Origin: an uncultured Clostridia bacterium
Lineage (GTDB): Bacteria > Bacillota > Clostridia > Peptostreptococcales > Anaerovoracaceae
Direction: 5' to 3'
DNA length: 34,914 nt
Assembly: GCA_944383465.1 (NCBI GenBank)
Contig: CALWPQ010000029.1
Span: 1 to 34,914, forward strand
How positions within the stretch are numbered: the first letter of the stretch is position 1; every line of letters begins with the position of its first letter. The position numbers and the translations under genes were made by a program. This document shows, piece by piece, positions 16,065 through 25,385 of the stretch. The notes beneath the pieces are model-generated. The model had not been told where the DNA came from and did no database searches. It was given only the letters and a program-made list of their open reading frames with translations.

Positions 16065-17456
16065 ATGATAAATTTGTCACAGATAAAAAAAGCTCACTGC
16101 ATTGGCATAGGCGGCATTGGGCTTTCCGCAATCGCGGAAATACTGCTTTCTCGGGGCATAATGGTGACAGGTTCCGATATGAAAGAAAGTGAAATTACAG
16201 ATAATCTTATAGCAAAAGGTGCACATATTTTTTTAGGCCATAGAGAAAAAAATGTAGAAGGTGCGGATGTTGTGATATATTCCGCGGCGGTAGGCGCAGA
16301 TAATCCCGAACTCGTGCGTGCAAAGGAACTCGGAATTACGATTATGACGAGAGCGGAAATGCTCGGAGAGCTTATGAAGGAGCATGAGAGCAGCATAGCG
16401 ATATCCGGTACGCACGGAAAAACTACTACGACATCTATGGTTTCTTTGATTCTTGATAAAGCTGGCAAAAATCCAACGATACTCGTAGGCGGCAATCTTA
16501 CCGAAATCGGCGGTAATGTTAAAATCGGCAAGGGGGATTTTTTCATTACGGAGGCGTGCGAATATATGGACAGCTTCCTTTCACTGAGACCGAAAATAGA
16601 GATAATTCTCAATATCGATTCGGATCATCTGGATTATTTTAAAGACATAAATCACATAGTAGAGTCGTTTGACAGGTTTGCGAAGCTCGTGCCTGCCGAC
16701 GGCCTCATCGTAGCGTACGACGCCAATTCATTTGTAAAATCGGTAGTTGATAAGCTTAATAATGTAGTTAATTTTGGATATAACGAAAGCAGCTCGTATT
16801 ACGCGACGGATATCGCCTTTAATTCGAGCGGCAGGCCTGCGTTTACGGCAAATTGCGGCGGAGAGGCTCTCGGCAGAATACAGCTTAAAGTGCCGGGCGA
16901 GCATAATATTTTAAACGCGCTTGCGGCTATTGCGTGCTGTCATAAACTTGGCGTCGGTATGGACGTCATAATTGAGACGCTTGAAAGCTTTGGCGGTACG
17001 GAAAGAAGATTTGATATCGTGGGTATGACAGATGCGGGAGTGCAGATTGTAGACGATTATGCTCATCATCCTACGGAGATAAAGGCGACGCTTGCAGCCG
17101 CGCAGAATGTACCGCATAAACAGCTATGGTGCTTATTCCAGCCGCACACATATACGAGGACGCTGGCGCTGTTCGACGAATTTGCGGATGCGTTTGAAAA
17201 AGCTGATAAGGTGGTGCTGGCGGAAATATATGCAGCGCGCGAAAAGAATATATATAAAGTCAGCAGTAAGGAGCTTGTAAACGAAATCAAGGCAAAGCAT
17301 CCGGGAAAAGAAGTTTATTATTTTAAAGATTTTGACGAAATAGCCAACTTTGTGAGCAACAATGCCGAAGCAGGTGATCTCGTGATTACGATGGGAGCAG
17401 GAGATATTTACAAAGTAGCTGATATTATGCTGGAAAGAGACTGGAAAAAGAGGTAA
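16065..17456 (+). CDS. murC: UDP-N-acetylmuramate--L-alanine ligase
   Basis: MurC adds L-Ala to UDP-MurNAc, the first peptide step of peptidoglycan precursor synthesis in the cytoplasm. It has three domains: an N-terminal Rossmann domain with HCIGIGGIGLSAIAEIL, a central ATPase with ISGTHGKTTTTSMVS (about residues 112-126) and EACEYMDSFL, and a C-terminal domain with DDYAHHPTEI and LFQPHTYTRT. At 463 residues it is normal length. ATG 16065 is chosen: GAGGAG (16051-16056) is eight bases upstream, whereas the in-frame TTG at 16059 is only two bases from it. It is first in an operon with four genes behind it at short spacing. Confidence 0.96.
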   Translation: MINLSQIKKAHCIGIGGIGLSAIAEILLSRGIMVTGSDMKESEITDNLIAKGAHIFLGHREKNVEGADVVIYSAAVGADNPELVRAKELGITIMTRAEMLGELMKEHESSIAISGTHGKTTTTSMVSLILDKAGKNPTILVGGNLTEIGGNVKIGKGDFFITEACEYMDSFLSLRPKIEIILNIDSDHLDYFKDINHIVESFDRFAKLVPADGLIVAYDANSFVKSVVDKLNNVVNFGYNESSSYYATDIAFNSSGRPAFTANCGGEALGRIQLKVPGEHNILNALAAIACCHKLGVGMDVIIETLESFGGTERRFDIVGMTDAGVQIVDDYAHHPTEIKATLAAAQNVPHKQLWCLFQPHTYTRTLALFDEFADAFEKADKVVLAEIYAAREKNIYKVSSKELVNEIKAKHPGKEVYYFKDFDEIANFVSNNAEAGDLVITMGAGDIYKVADIMLERDWKKR

Positions 17457-17465
17457 TAAATAGTA

Positions 17466-18164
17466 ATGACATATGAAGAGTATAAAAAGACGGAAGAGAA
17501 GAGACTCGCTGTGAATATAGCACACCTTGAGCGCGGCGTAAAATTTATAGATATAAATACAGCCTACATTGATGAAGAGGCTGTAATAGGCGCGGGCACT
17601 GTTATATATCCGTGCGTCGTTATAGAGGGAAAAAGCGTGATCGGAAAGGATTGCGTAATCGGACAGAATAGCAAAATAAAGGATTCCAAAATTGGAGACG
17701 GTACGGACATAATGAGCTCGGTGATAACTGAAAGCGCGGTAGGAGAAAGAACGCATATCGGTCCGTTTGCCTATCTGAGACCGGGAAGCAAAATCGGAAA
17801 CGATTGCAAGGTGGGAGACTTTGTGGAGATTAAAAATTCGTCATTCGGCGACGGTACCAAAGCGTCGCACCTTGCATATATCGGCGATTCCGATGTGGGA
17901 GCCGGAGTCAATATAGGATGCGGCGTCGTGTTTGTAAACTACGATGGCAGAGACAAGCACAGGAGCAATGTCGGAGATGGTGCGTTTATAGGCTGCAATA
18001 CTAATCTCGTGTCACCCGTAAATGTAGAAGAAAAGGCCTACATTGCGGCGGGCAGTACCATTACACAGGATGTACCGTCAGGCGCGCTTGCCATTGCGAG
18101 AGAAAAGCAGCGCAATTTAGAGGGATGGGTTGAGAAAAGAGGACTGTTAAACAAGAAAAAGTAG
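17466..18164 (+). CDS. glmU: Stand-alone GlmU-type acetyltransferase (left-handed beta helix) lacking the uridylyltransferase domain
   Basis: The 232-residue protein corresponds only to the C-terminal half of GlmU. Hexapeptide repeats run from AYIDEEAVIGAGTVIYP. The acetyltransferase signature is complete: GPFAYLRPGSKIGNDCKVGDFVEIKNS, GTKASHLAYIGDSDVG with the catalytic His, NIGCGVVFVNYDGRDKH, VSPVNVEEKAYIAAGST, and AIAREKQRN with GW near the end. Normal GlmU has about 450 residues with an N-terminal pyrophosphorylase domain (L-x-A-G-x-G-T-R-M). Nothing of it exists between murC (ends 17456) and this start. Glucosamine-1-phosphate N-acetylation is the likely activity, with UDP transfer by another protein. 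Its position before prs is the usual glmU place. Confidence 0.88.
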   Translation: MTYEEYKKTEEKRLAVNIAHLERGVKFIDINTAYIDEEAVIGAGTVIYPCVVIEGKSVIGKDCVIGQNSKIKDSKIGDGTDIMSSVITESAVGERTHIGPFAYLRPGSKIGNDCKVGDFVEIKNSSFGDGTKASHLAYIGDSDVGAGVNIGCGVVFVNYDGRDKHRSNVGDGAFIGCNTNLVSPVNVEEKAYIAAGSTITQDVPSGALAIAREKQRNLEGWVEKRGLLNKKK

Positions 18165-18201
18165 TAGTTAAAAAGAGTACTAAGGAAGAGGTGTAAAGAG
18201 C

Positions 18202-19152
18202 ATGAAATCAGGAGCATTTGCGGATTATAAGGTGTTTGCGGGCAACTCTCACAGAGAGCTTGCCGAAGAGATTGCGTCGATTATGGGCAAGCCGCTGGGT
18301 AAATCGACTGTCTCGACATTCAGCGACGGTGAAATAGCCGTCAGCCTATGGGAAACGGTGAGAGGTATAGATTGTTACATAGTGCAGCCCACATGCGATC
18401 CGGTAAACAATAATCTTATGGAACTTCTCATTATGATAGACGCGATGAAGAGGGCGTCAGCAGGAAGAATAAACGCTGTTATTCCTTATTACGGCTACGC
18501 GAGACAGGATAGAAAGGCTAAGGCGAGAGACCCGATCACATCTAAACTCGTCGCGGACCTGCTCGTCGCTGCGGGAGCGGACAGAGTAGTCACAATGGAT
18601 CTTCACGCGGCACAGATACAGGGATATTTTGATATACCTGTTGATCATCTGCTCGGTATGCCGGTACTCGCAAAGTACTTTGGAGAAAAAAATATGGAGG
18701 ATATAGTTGTCGTATCGCCGGATCACGGCAGCGTTACGAGAGCGAGAAACCTCGCAGAACATCTTAACTGCCCTATTGCCATCGTAGATAAGAGAAGACC
18801 TGAACCTAACAAGAGTGAGATTATGAATATAATCGGGAACATCGAAGGCAAAAACTGTATTCTCATAGACGATATGATAGATACAGCGGGAACAATTACA
18901 AATGCGGCAAATGCGATAAAGGAAATGGGCGCAAGGTCGGTATCGGCGGCGGCAACGCACGCTATTCTCTCGGGCCCTGCCATCGAGAGAATTAAGAATT
19001 CGGCAATAGAAGAAGTCGTGCTCCTTAATACGGTGCCGATTCCACAGGAAAAGATGCTGCCGAATATGAAAATACTCTCCGTTGCACCTCTCTTTGCCGA
19101 AGCAATGGTGAGAATCTATACCAATGATTCTGTAAGCAAATTATTTGACTAA
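18202..19152 (+). CDS. prs: Ribose-phosphate pyrophosphokinase (PRPP synthetase)
   Basis: Prs transfers pyrophosphate from ATP to ribose-5-phosphate, giving PRPP for purines, pyrimidines, NAD and histidine. The 316-residue protein shows the class I signatures: [77 protein letters not shown] (metal site), [17 protein letters not shown] and the PRPP-binding loop [25 protein letters not shown] precedes the ATG. No ctc/rplY gene separates it from pth, unlike in Bacillus. Confidence 0.97.
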   Translation: MKSGAFADYKVFAGNSHRELAEEIASIMGKPLGKSTVSTFSDGEIAVSLWETVRGIDCYIVQPTCDPVNNNLMELLIMIDAMKRASAGRINAVIPYYGYARQDRKAKARDPITSKLVADLLVAAGADRVVTMDLHAAQIQGYFDIPVDHLLGMPVLAKYFGEKNMEDIVVVSPDHGSVTRARNLAEHLNCPIAIVDKRRPEPNKSEIMNIIGNIEGKNCILIDDMIDTAGTITNAANAIKEMGARSVSAAATHAILSGPAIERIKNSAIEEVVLLNTVPIPQEKMLPNMKILSVAPLFAEAMVRIYTNDSVSKLFD

Positions 19153-19162
19153 CGGTAAATAT

Positions 19163-19735
19163 ATGTATATCATCGCAGGACTCGGCAATCCCGGAAAGCG
19201 CTACGAACATACACGCCACAATATGGGATTTTTGACAATAGATAAGATCGCCGAAGAACTAAAAATAAAAGTTGATAAGATAAAGTTTAAGGCCTTGGTC
19301 GGAGAAGCGAATTTCTCCGGCCAAAAAGTCGTGCTCGTAAAACCGCAGACGTATATGAACCTTTCGGGTCAGTCGCTGCGCGAAGTAATGAACTTCTACA
19401 AGCTGCCGCTTGAAAATCTCACGGTTATATACGACGATATAGATATTAGGACAGGCACGATAAGAATAAGAAAATCGGGAAGCGCAGGCACACATAACGG
19501 TATGCGCAATATAATATATAATCTGGCGGACGACGGATTTCCGCGCATAAGAATAGGCATAGGAAGCGAAAGAAGGGGTGACCTTGCCGATTTTGTAACG
19601 GGCGGATTTGCGAAGGAAGAAGTACCGCTGTTCGAGGACGCGGTGATGCGGGCCGCAAAGGCGGCGCTTGCTATTGTGAGCGACGGTATTGATAAGGCGA
19701 TGAACGAATATAATGTAAGGGAAAAAAGGGGATAA
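19163..19735 (+). CDS. pth: Peptidyl-tRNA hydrolase
   Basis: Pth cleaves peptidyl-tRNA released by stalled ribosomes. From ATG 19163 it is 190 residues. Motifs: MYIIAGLGNPGKRYEHTRHNMGF (Asn and catalytic His), VLVKPQTYMNLSGQS, IYDDIDI (catalytic Asp), RIRKSGSAGTHNGMRNI and PRIRIGIGSERRGDLADFVTG. The frame extends to TTG 19145 inside prs, but the family begins at this methionine. Neither start has a good ribosome binding site, so coupling to prs translation is likely. The Bacillus homologue in the same place is spoVC. Confidence 0.95.
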   Translation: MYIIAGLGNPGKRYEHTRHNMGFLTIDKIAEELKIKVDKIKFKALVGEANFSGQKVVLVKPQTYMNLSGQSLREVMNFYKLPLENLTVIYDDIDIRTGTIRIRKSGSAGTHNGMRNIIYNLADDGFPRIRIGIGSERRGDLADFVTGGFAKEEVPLFEDAVMRAAKAALAIVSDGIDKAMNEYNVREKRG

Positions 19736-19739
19736 GCGT

Positions 19740-22700
19740 ATGAAAAAAAGTCCGGTTAATATTTCCGGCATATCGGAAAGCAGGGTGGCTCCCGTAGCTG
19801 CTTATATAAAAAAAGAAAAAGGCGGTCAGGGTCTCATAATAGTTTCTTCATATGCAAAAGCGAAGAGGCTAAAGACAGACCTTTCTTTTTTTTATGACGG
19901 CAGTATATATGTGATACCTGAGCAGGATGAGGCGCTTGTGCGCTATGACGCCGGCAGCAGAGAGAATCTGTTTGAACGTATGAAAGCGCTTAAGGCTCTC
20001 TCTTCAGGCGAGGACTGCGTAGTGATAGCACCGGTATCGGCTGTGCTCAAAAAAGTAGCGCCGCATAGAACGCTTACTGAAAGAAAGATAAAAGCAGCAG
20101 TCGGCGATACGCTTGAGCTTTTAGAACTTCGCGAAAGACTGTCGGCGATGGGATATGAAAATATGACGCTTGTAGATGGGCGCGGGCAGTTTAGCATGCG
20201 CGGCAGCATTGTCGATATATTTACACCGGATGCCGATTATCCTTACCGGATTGAGTTTTTCGACGATGAAGTGGACTCGATAAGAAGTTTTGACATAGAC
20301 ACCCAGCGCTCCATAGAGAATTTAAAGGAAGTGACGATTTTTCCCGCCTCGGAAATAATAAACGATAGAGAGCTTTATGCCAAGGCGGCAGCCAAAATAG
20401 AGAAAGAATATACTGAAGCAGCAAGAAGACTTGACAGGAACGGTACAGATGAAGCGCGTGCAGCGGCAGCAAGGTTAAGCGAGCGCAAAAACGAGCTTAT
20501 GGAATATATGAGCGAGGGCATATCTATGCTGCTTATGGAAAACTATATTCATTATTTTTACGATGATGCGGAGTACATTTGGCAATATCTCGGTAAAGAT
20601 TCTGTTATTATGATAGATGATCCTGACCGCGTACACGAAGCAATGGATTTTAGAAATGCGGAAATCAGGGAGGATTTTGCCGTCCTTATGGAAAAGGGCT
20701 ACGCCGCACCCGAGGATTTTAAAATTCATTTGACGCGTGGCGAGTATTTTAGCATATATAATCAGGACAGCGTTTACATATTTACACCTTTTAAAAAACA
20801 GATAAAAGGAATAGACGAGTACAGTCAGATTCACAGCGTGCTTTCCAAACAGACGCCTGTATTTAACGGCAGAATGGACATCTTTGAGTCAGAGCTCAAA
20901 TCATATGTAAAGCACGGCTATGAGGTGACAGTTGTATGCAGTACGGACGAGAGACTTGAAAACCTGAGCGAATTCACGGAAAGAATAGGGCTTGACGGCA
21001 AGATAAAGCTCGTGCGCGGCGAGCTCACATCCGGCATAGAATTTCCCGAACATAAAGTCTGCTATGTGAGAGATGAGGATATATTCGGCGGGCAAAAGAA
21101 GAAAAAGACGAGAAAGAATGAAAGTTCGAGTGTCGGGCAAAAACTTACGCATTTTTCGGATCTAAAAAACGGCGACTATGTGGTGCACGAAAATCACGGC
21201 ATAGGAAAATTCATAGGTATAGAACAGCTCGATGTACAGGGTGTAAAAAAGGATTATCTCAAAATAAAGTACGCGGGGCAGGATATGCTTTATGTGCCTG
21301 TGGATCAGATGGACATAGTCCAAAAATATATAGGAGACGATTCCGGTGCTCCGAAGATCAACAAGCTTTCGGGAAGCGAATGGAAAGCGACAAAAGCAAA
21401 AGCTAAGGCTGCGATAGCTGAAATGGCATACGAGCTTATTGAGATTTCGGCGGCAAGACAGGCAGAGCCGGGATATGCGTTTTCAAAGGACAGTGTATGG
21501 CAAAGCGAGTTTGAAGAAAGCTTTCAGTATGAGGAAACAGAAGATCAGCTGCGCTGCATAAATGAGATAAAAAGGGATATGGAAAGGCCTGTCGCTATGG
21601 ATAGGCTGCTTTTAGGAGATGTCGGTTTCGGCAAGACAGAAGTAGCGGCGCGAGCGATGTTTAAGTGCCTGGCGGACGGCAAGCAGGGAGCTGTGCTCGT
21701 GCCGACGACGCTTCTTGCCAATCAGCATTACTATACGCTCAAAGAGCGCTTTGAAAGATTTCCGTTTACGGTGGAGGTGCTTTCGCGTTTCAGAAGCAGC
21801 AAGCAGCAGGACGAAATAATAAAAAAGCTTGCAGAAGGCTCTGTGGATCTCGTAATAGGTACGCACAGGCTGCTTTCGAAAGATGTAAAATTTAAAAATC
21901 TGGGACTTCTTGTCGTCGATGAAGAACAGCGCTTTGGCGTACAGCATAAAGAGGCGCTCAAAATGCTCAAAAAAAATGTGGATGTGCTGACGCTGTCCGC
22001 AACGCCAATACCGCGCACACTTCATATGTCGCTTACAGGCATAAAAGATATGAGCATCATAGAGCAGCCGCCCGAGGAACGCTATCCGGTGCAGACATAT
22101 GTGCTGGAGCAGGACTATGCGCTTATTAAAGAAATTATCGAAAGAGAACTTTCGCGCGGCGGCCAAGTTTATGTTGTTTTTAACAGAGTACAGGGTATAA
22201 ATAAAATCGCGGCCGAAATAAGAGATATTGTTCCCGATGCCAGAGTGGCAGTCGGACACGGGCAGATGGATGAACGCGAGCTTGAAAAAGTAATGCTGGC
22301 GTTCATAAACGGAGAGACAAATGTGCTCGTTGCCACCACTATCATAGAATCTGGTATAGATATACCGAATGTAAATACGATAATAATTTTAAATGCCGAC
22401 AAGCTTGGCTTGTCACAACTCTATCAGCTGCGCGGCAGGGTAGGCAGAAGCAGCAGAATGGCATATGCTTATCTTATGTATCAAAAAGATAAAGTGCTTA
22501 CAGAGGTGGCGGAAAAGAGACTGCGCGCGATTAAGGAGTTTACGGAATTCGGCGCCGGCTTTAAAGTTGCTATGCGCGATCTCGAAATAAGAGGAGCGGG
22601 GAATATACTTGGTACGGCGCAATCGGGACATATGATGAGCGTGGGTTATGAGCTTTACTGCAAGCTTGTAGATGATGCCGTGCGCGCTCTCAAAGGTGAA

Positions 22701-23213
22701 ATTGTCAATCCGGATGCGGAAGAAGCTTCAATTGAGCTTGCCGCAGCTGCCTACATTTCTGATACATATATAAACGACGAGGTAACAAAGCTTGCGATGT
22801 ATAAGAGAATAGCCGGTATCGTTACAGCTGAGGAAGAGGATGAACTCACGGACGAGCTCATAGACAGATTCGGAGATATACCGCAAGAGACGGTTAATCT
22901 TATGAAAATATCGCGTATAAGGTCAGCGGCGGAGAGCATAGGTGCGACGCGTGTGCGCGAAGAAACTGTTACCGTATCAGGAAAGCCGAGCAAGAGAATA
23001 GTGCTCGATTTTGCTGCGAGAAACGGACTTAAACCGGAGGCGCTTGCAGAAGCTGTATCGTTATACGGCAAGCATATATTTATACATGGCGGAGTAAAAC
23101 CGTTTGTGAGATACGTACTTGCCGGCGGTAGGAAAGATAAGCTCAGCGAGACACTTGAGCTTCTTGAAACTTTGCATTATAAAAATGAAAATTTGAAAGT
23201 TGACAAGATGTGA
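19740..23213 (+). CDS. mfd: Transcription-repair coupling factor Mfd
   Basis: Mfd removes RNA polymerase stalled at DNA lesions and recruits UvrA. At 1157 residues it is full length. The UvrB-like N-terminal module (about 1-320) includes GRGQFSMRGSIVDIFTPDADYPYRIEFFDDEVDSIR. The RNAP-interacting CarD-like domain starts near residue 466 (DLKNGDYVVHENHGIGKFIG). The RecG-like translocase has Walker A GDVGFGKTEVA (near 626), DEEQRFGVQHKE (near 727), TLSATPIPRTLHMSL and the RGRVGRS motif. The C-terminal UvrA-masking domain follows. AAAGGGG is upstream. No fin or prsA gene follows, unlike in Bacillus or many clostridia. Confidence 0.97.
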   Translation: MKKSPVNISGISESRVAPVAAYIKKEKGGQGLIIVSSYAKAKRLKTDLSFFYDGSIYVIPEQDEALVRYDAGSRENLFERMKALKALSSGEDCVVIAPVSAVLKKVAPHRTLTERKIKAAVGDTLELLELRERLSAMGYENMTLVDGRGQFSMRGSIVDIFTPDADYPYRIEFFDDEVDSIRSFDIDTQRSIENLKEVTIFPASEIINDRELYAKAAAKIEKEYTEAARRLDRNGTDEARAAAARLSERKNELMEYMSEGISMLLMENYIHYFYDDAEYIWQYLGKDSVIMIDDPDRVHEAMDFRNAEIREDFAVLMEKGYAAPEDFKIHLTRGEYFSIYNQDSVYIFTPFKKQIKGIDEYSQIHSVLSKQTPVFNGRMDIFESELKSYVKHGYEVTVVCSTDERLENLSEFTERIGLDGKIKLVRGELTSGIEFPEHKVCYVRDEDIFGGQKKKKTRKNESSSVGQKLTHFSDLKNGDYVVHENHGIGKFIGIEQLDVQGVKKDYLKIKYAGQDMLYVPVDQMDIVQKYIGDDSGAPKINKLSGSEWKATKAKAKAAIAEMAYELIEISAARQAEPGYAFSKDSVWQSEFEESFQYEETEDQLRCINEIKRDMERPVAMDRLLLGDVGFGKTEVAARAMFKCLADGKQGAVLVPTTLLANQHYYTLKERFERFPFTVEVLSRFRSSKQQDEIIKKLAEGSVDLVIGTHRLLSKDVKFKNLGLLVVDEEQRFGVQHKEALKMLKKNVDVLTLSATPIPRTLHMSLTGIKDMSIIEQPPEERYPVQTYVLEQDYALIKEIIERELSRGGQVYVVFNRVQGINKIAAEIRDIVPDARVAVGHGQMDERELEKVMLAFINGETNVLVATTIIESGIDIPNVNTIIILNADKLGLSQLYQLRGRVGRSSRMAYAYLMYQKDKVLTEVAEKRLRAIKEFTEFGAGFKVAMRDLEIRGAGNILGTAQSGHMMSVGYELYCKLVDDAVRALKGEIVNPDAEEASIELAAAAYISDTYINDEVTKLAMYKRIAGIVTAEEEDELTDELIDRFGDIPQETVNLMKISRIRSAAESIGATRVREETVTVSGKPSKRIVLDFAARNGLKPEALAEAVSLYGKHIFIHGGVKPFVRYVLAGGRKDKLSETLELLETLHYKNENLKVDKM

Positions 23214-23276
23214 GTAATTATATAGAATAAATTGTTCGAGAGGATAAAAAATACAAAGTTGATTATGGAGAATTCG

Positions 23277-24530
23277 ATGAAAAAACAAAAAATACATTAT
23301 GGATTTTATATAGTAATTTGCTGCTGTGTATTTTCGTTTACAAGCGTAGCTCTTATGTTTGGCTGTGCAGGTATTTTTTATACGCCGGTAAGCGAGGCGC
23401 TCGGAGTAAGCCGCGGTACGTTTGCTTTTTATGCAACGGTGATGTCTCTTGCGAGCTCGGTTTCAATGATGTTTGTGAGCAATCTCATAGAGCGATTTAA
23501 GCTTAAGCATATTCTAATAGTGGATCTCGTGCTGCAGGCTGTTTGTTTTGCGCTGCAGGCGCTGTTTACAAAAGTATATTTCTTCTACATTACAGCTGTC
23601 ATTTTAGGCTTTGTTTCGGCGTTTACGACCTCGACTTTAAATACTGTCGTGCTTAACAGGTGGTTTAAGAAAAAGGTAGGATTTTTTATCGGTTTTGCTT
23701 CATCTATGACGGGTGTAAGCGGTATAATCATCAATCCGCTGGCCGGTAAATTTATGGCGCACTTCGGCTGGGAAAAGACGTATCTTTTATATGCGGCAAT
23801 AGTAGCGTTTATAGCGCTGCCGTTTGCGATTTTTGTTTTTAAGGACGACCCGCGCGATATAGGCATCAGACCTTACGGCATTGAAGAGTTTGAGAGTGAG
23901 GATGCAGCAGAAAAGGCGACTGCCAAATCAGCGACGGGAGTGCCGGTGGAAAAGGCGGTACATTCAAGCGCGTTTATATACATTGTGCTCAGTCTTATGA
24001 TGATAGGTTCGGCGAGCGGATTTGTGCCGTTTTTGCCATCGTATGCGTCATCTCTCGGCGCTTCTCTGACATTTGCGGCAACGCTCGCAGGTGTATCGCA
24101 AATAGGTACGCTCGTGGGCAAAAATACGCTCGGCGCTATTTCCGATAGGAATACGCCTGCTGCGGTTACTATAGGTGCGGGTATTTCTGTGGCCGGACTT
24201 CTTTTTATGCTCTTCTTTGGCTCTTCATCGACATTGATAATGCAGATCGGAGCTGCGATGTTCGGTATGATTTATGCGTCTGCCACAGTGCTCAATCCAC
24301 TCGTGGTAATAGATGCATTTGGAATAAGAGAGTACACGAAAATACAGGCAAGGATTTCACTCATCAACGGGGTTATCAATGCGGCAATGCAGTCGCTGTG
24401 GGGATTTATAGCAGACTTAAACGGCGGAGATTTTACGATGTCGATGTTCATATGTGTGGCGTTTTGTATCATAGGCTGTATAAGCGCTATTATCGGAATA
24501 AAAAAAGGAAAAAAGTTAGAGCGTATTTAA
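23277..24530 (+). CDS. Major facilitator superfamily transporter (OxlT-like)
   Basis: From ATG 23277 (GGAG at 23267-23270, six bases upstream) the protein is 417 residues with 12 predicted membrane helices in two halves. The halves are separated by a charged loop around residues 200-230 (FESEDAAEKATAKSA). The RWFKKKVGFFIGFASSMTG stretch and the FGWEKTYLLYAAI segment resemble the oxalate/formate-antiporter-like MFS group, in which the RW..K+G..G motif is typical. The substrate cannot be deduced. The frame extends to TTG 23232, adding 15 polar residues. It lies 63 bases after mfd with no terminator between, so partial co-transcription is possible. It is an unusual insertion between mfd and spoVT. 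Confidence 0.82.
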   Translation: MKKQKIHYGFYIVICCCVFSFTSVALMFGCAGIFYTPVSEALGVSRGTFAFYATVMSLASSVSMMFVSNLIERFKLKHILIVDLVLQAVCFALQALFTKVYFFYITAVILGFVSAFTTSTLNTVVLNRWFKKKVGFFIGFASSMTGVSGIIINPLAGKFMAHFGWEKTYLLYAAIVAFIALPFAIFVFKDDPRDIGIRPYGIEEFESEDAAEKATAKSATGVPVEKAVHSSAFIYIVLSLMMIGSASGFVPFLPSYASSLGASLTFAATLAGVSQIGTLVGKNTLGAISDRNTPAAVTIGAGISVAGLLFMLFFGSSSTLIMQIGAAMFGMIYASATVLNPLVVIDAFGIREYTKIQARISLINGVINAAMQSLWGFIADLNGGDFTMSMFICVAFCIIGCISAIIGIKKGKKLERI

Positions 24531-24541
24531 GCTCTAACTTT
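24511..24541. terminator. Bidirectional terminator overlapping the ends of the MFS gene and spoVT
   Basis: AAAGTTAGAGC (24512-24522) pairs perfectly with GCTCTAACTTT (24531-24541) around 8 bases. The left arm is the last codons of the MFS gene and the right arm contains the last codons and stop of spoVT. A-rich sequence to the left and T-rich to the right allow use from both sides. Confidence 0.8.
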
Positions 24542-25028
24542 CCATTTGTTTGGCAAGAAAACTTGCGCCTATTTCAGCGGCTTTAAGCTCCGCGTCACCG
24601 AGGACTTTGTCCTGTTCTTTCGGAATTACTGTTATTGAACCTATTGCGTCTCCCTGGGATACGATAGGAACGACAATTTTGTGATCGTTTAAAAATCTAT
24701 TTTTGCTCTGAATTATTTTATCGAGCTCGTAGTCGATTTTTTTGTCTACCATATCTTTCTTAAGACCGCCTGATACGGCTATCACCTGATCTGTATCGGA
24801 AATCAGCACCGAAGCGCCGAGAATGGTTGCCGCTGTTTCCGCATATTCGCTCGCGTAATGGCTGAGTTCATTTATAGGCGAATATTTCTTTAATATTACT
24901 TCTCCGCTGTTGTTCGTGTAAATTTCAAGCGGATCTCCTTCTCTGATCCTGAGTACGCGCCTTATTTCCTTAGGTATCACAACACGTCCCAAATCGTCGA
25001 TTCTTCTGACAATACCTGTTGCTTTCAT
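24534..25028 (-). CDS. spoVT: Stage V sporulation regulator SpoVT (AbrB family)
   Basis: SpoVT is a forespore transcription regulator acting with sigma-G. The 164-residue protein has an N-terminal AbrB swapped-hairpin DNA-binding domain (1-50: MKATGIVRRIDDLGRVVIPKEIRR, EGDPLEIYTNNSGEVILKKYSP) and a C-terminal GAF-like domain (about 55-160: ATILGASVLISDTDQVIAVSG, HKIVVPIVSQGDAIGSITVIPK). B. subtilis SpoVT has 178 residues. AGGAGATG precedes the ATG. It stands at the end of the purR-mfd neighbourhood, as in Bacillus, but is inverted relative to mfd. Confidence 0.95.
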   Translation of the reverse strand: MKATGIVRRIDDLGRVVIPKEIRRVLRIREGDPLEIYTNNSGEVILKKYSPINELSHYASEYAETAATILGASVLISDTDQVIAVSGGLKKDMVDKKIDYELDKIIQSKNRFLNDHKIVVPIVSQGDAIGSITVIPKEQDKVLGDAELKAAEIGASFLAKQMES

Positions 25029-25176
25029 CGCTTCATCTCCTTTAATTGCAGTTGATTGGTGTAGTCATATTATTTGCGAAATGCAGGAAAATATGCGGAA
25101 GTTTTTTGCTATTTTATTCTGTTTTAATGTATAATTAGATTAAAAAAATACCAAAATAATAGGTTAGAGGCAAGAT

Positions 25177-25329
25177 ATGTATAATATAAATCAACTTTTG
25201 ACTTTCGTAAAGGTGGCGGAATTAAAAAGCTTTAATAAGGCAAGTACTGTATATTTGGAATACTTAATGCTTTGTGGGCAAAGAATCACGATAAAAAATG
25301 CAAAGCAGGTAAGAGAGTTATGGATTTAA
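25177..25329 (+). pseudogene. 5' relic of a LysR-family regulator gene
   Basis: ATG 25177 (GAGG at 25166-25169) opens a 50-codon frame whose first 23 residues, MYNINQLLTFVKVAELKSFN and KAS, match the winged-helix N-terminus of LysR regulators. After that the frame continues with unrelated sequence to a stop at 25327. A different frame from about 25261 runs NALWAKNHDKKCKAGK to a stop at 25338 and may be the other side of a deletion. No effector domain remains. Confidence 0.6.
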
Positions 25330-25385
25330 GCAAACTGTAAAATAAAGAATATAAATATTGAAAATGTAAAAATTTTTGAAAAAGT

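Noticed and set aside
19259..19771. 170-codon minus-strand frame opposite pth
   Set aside because: Fully antisense to pth, with no homology or ribosome binding site.
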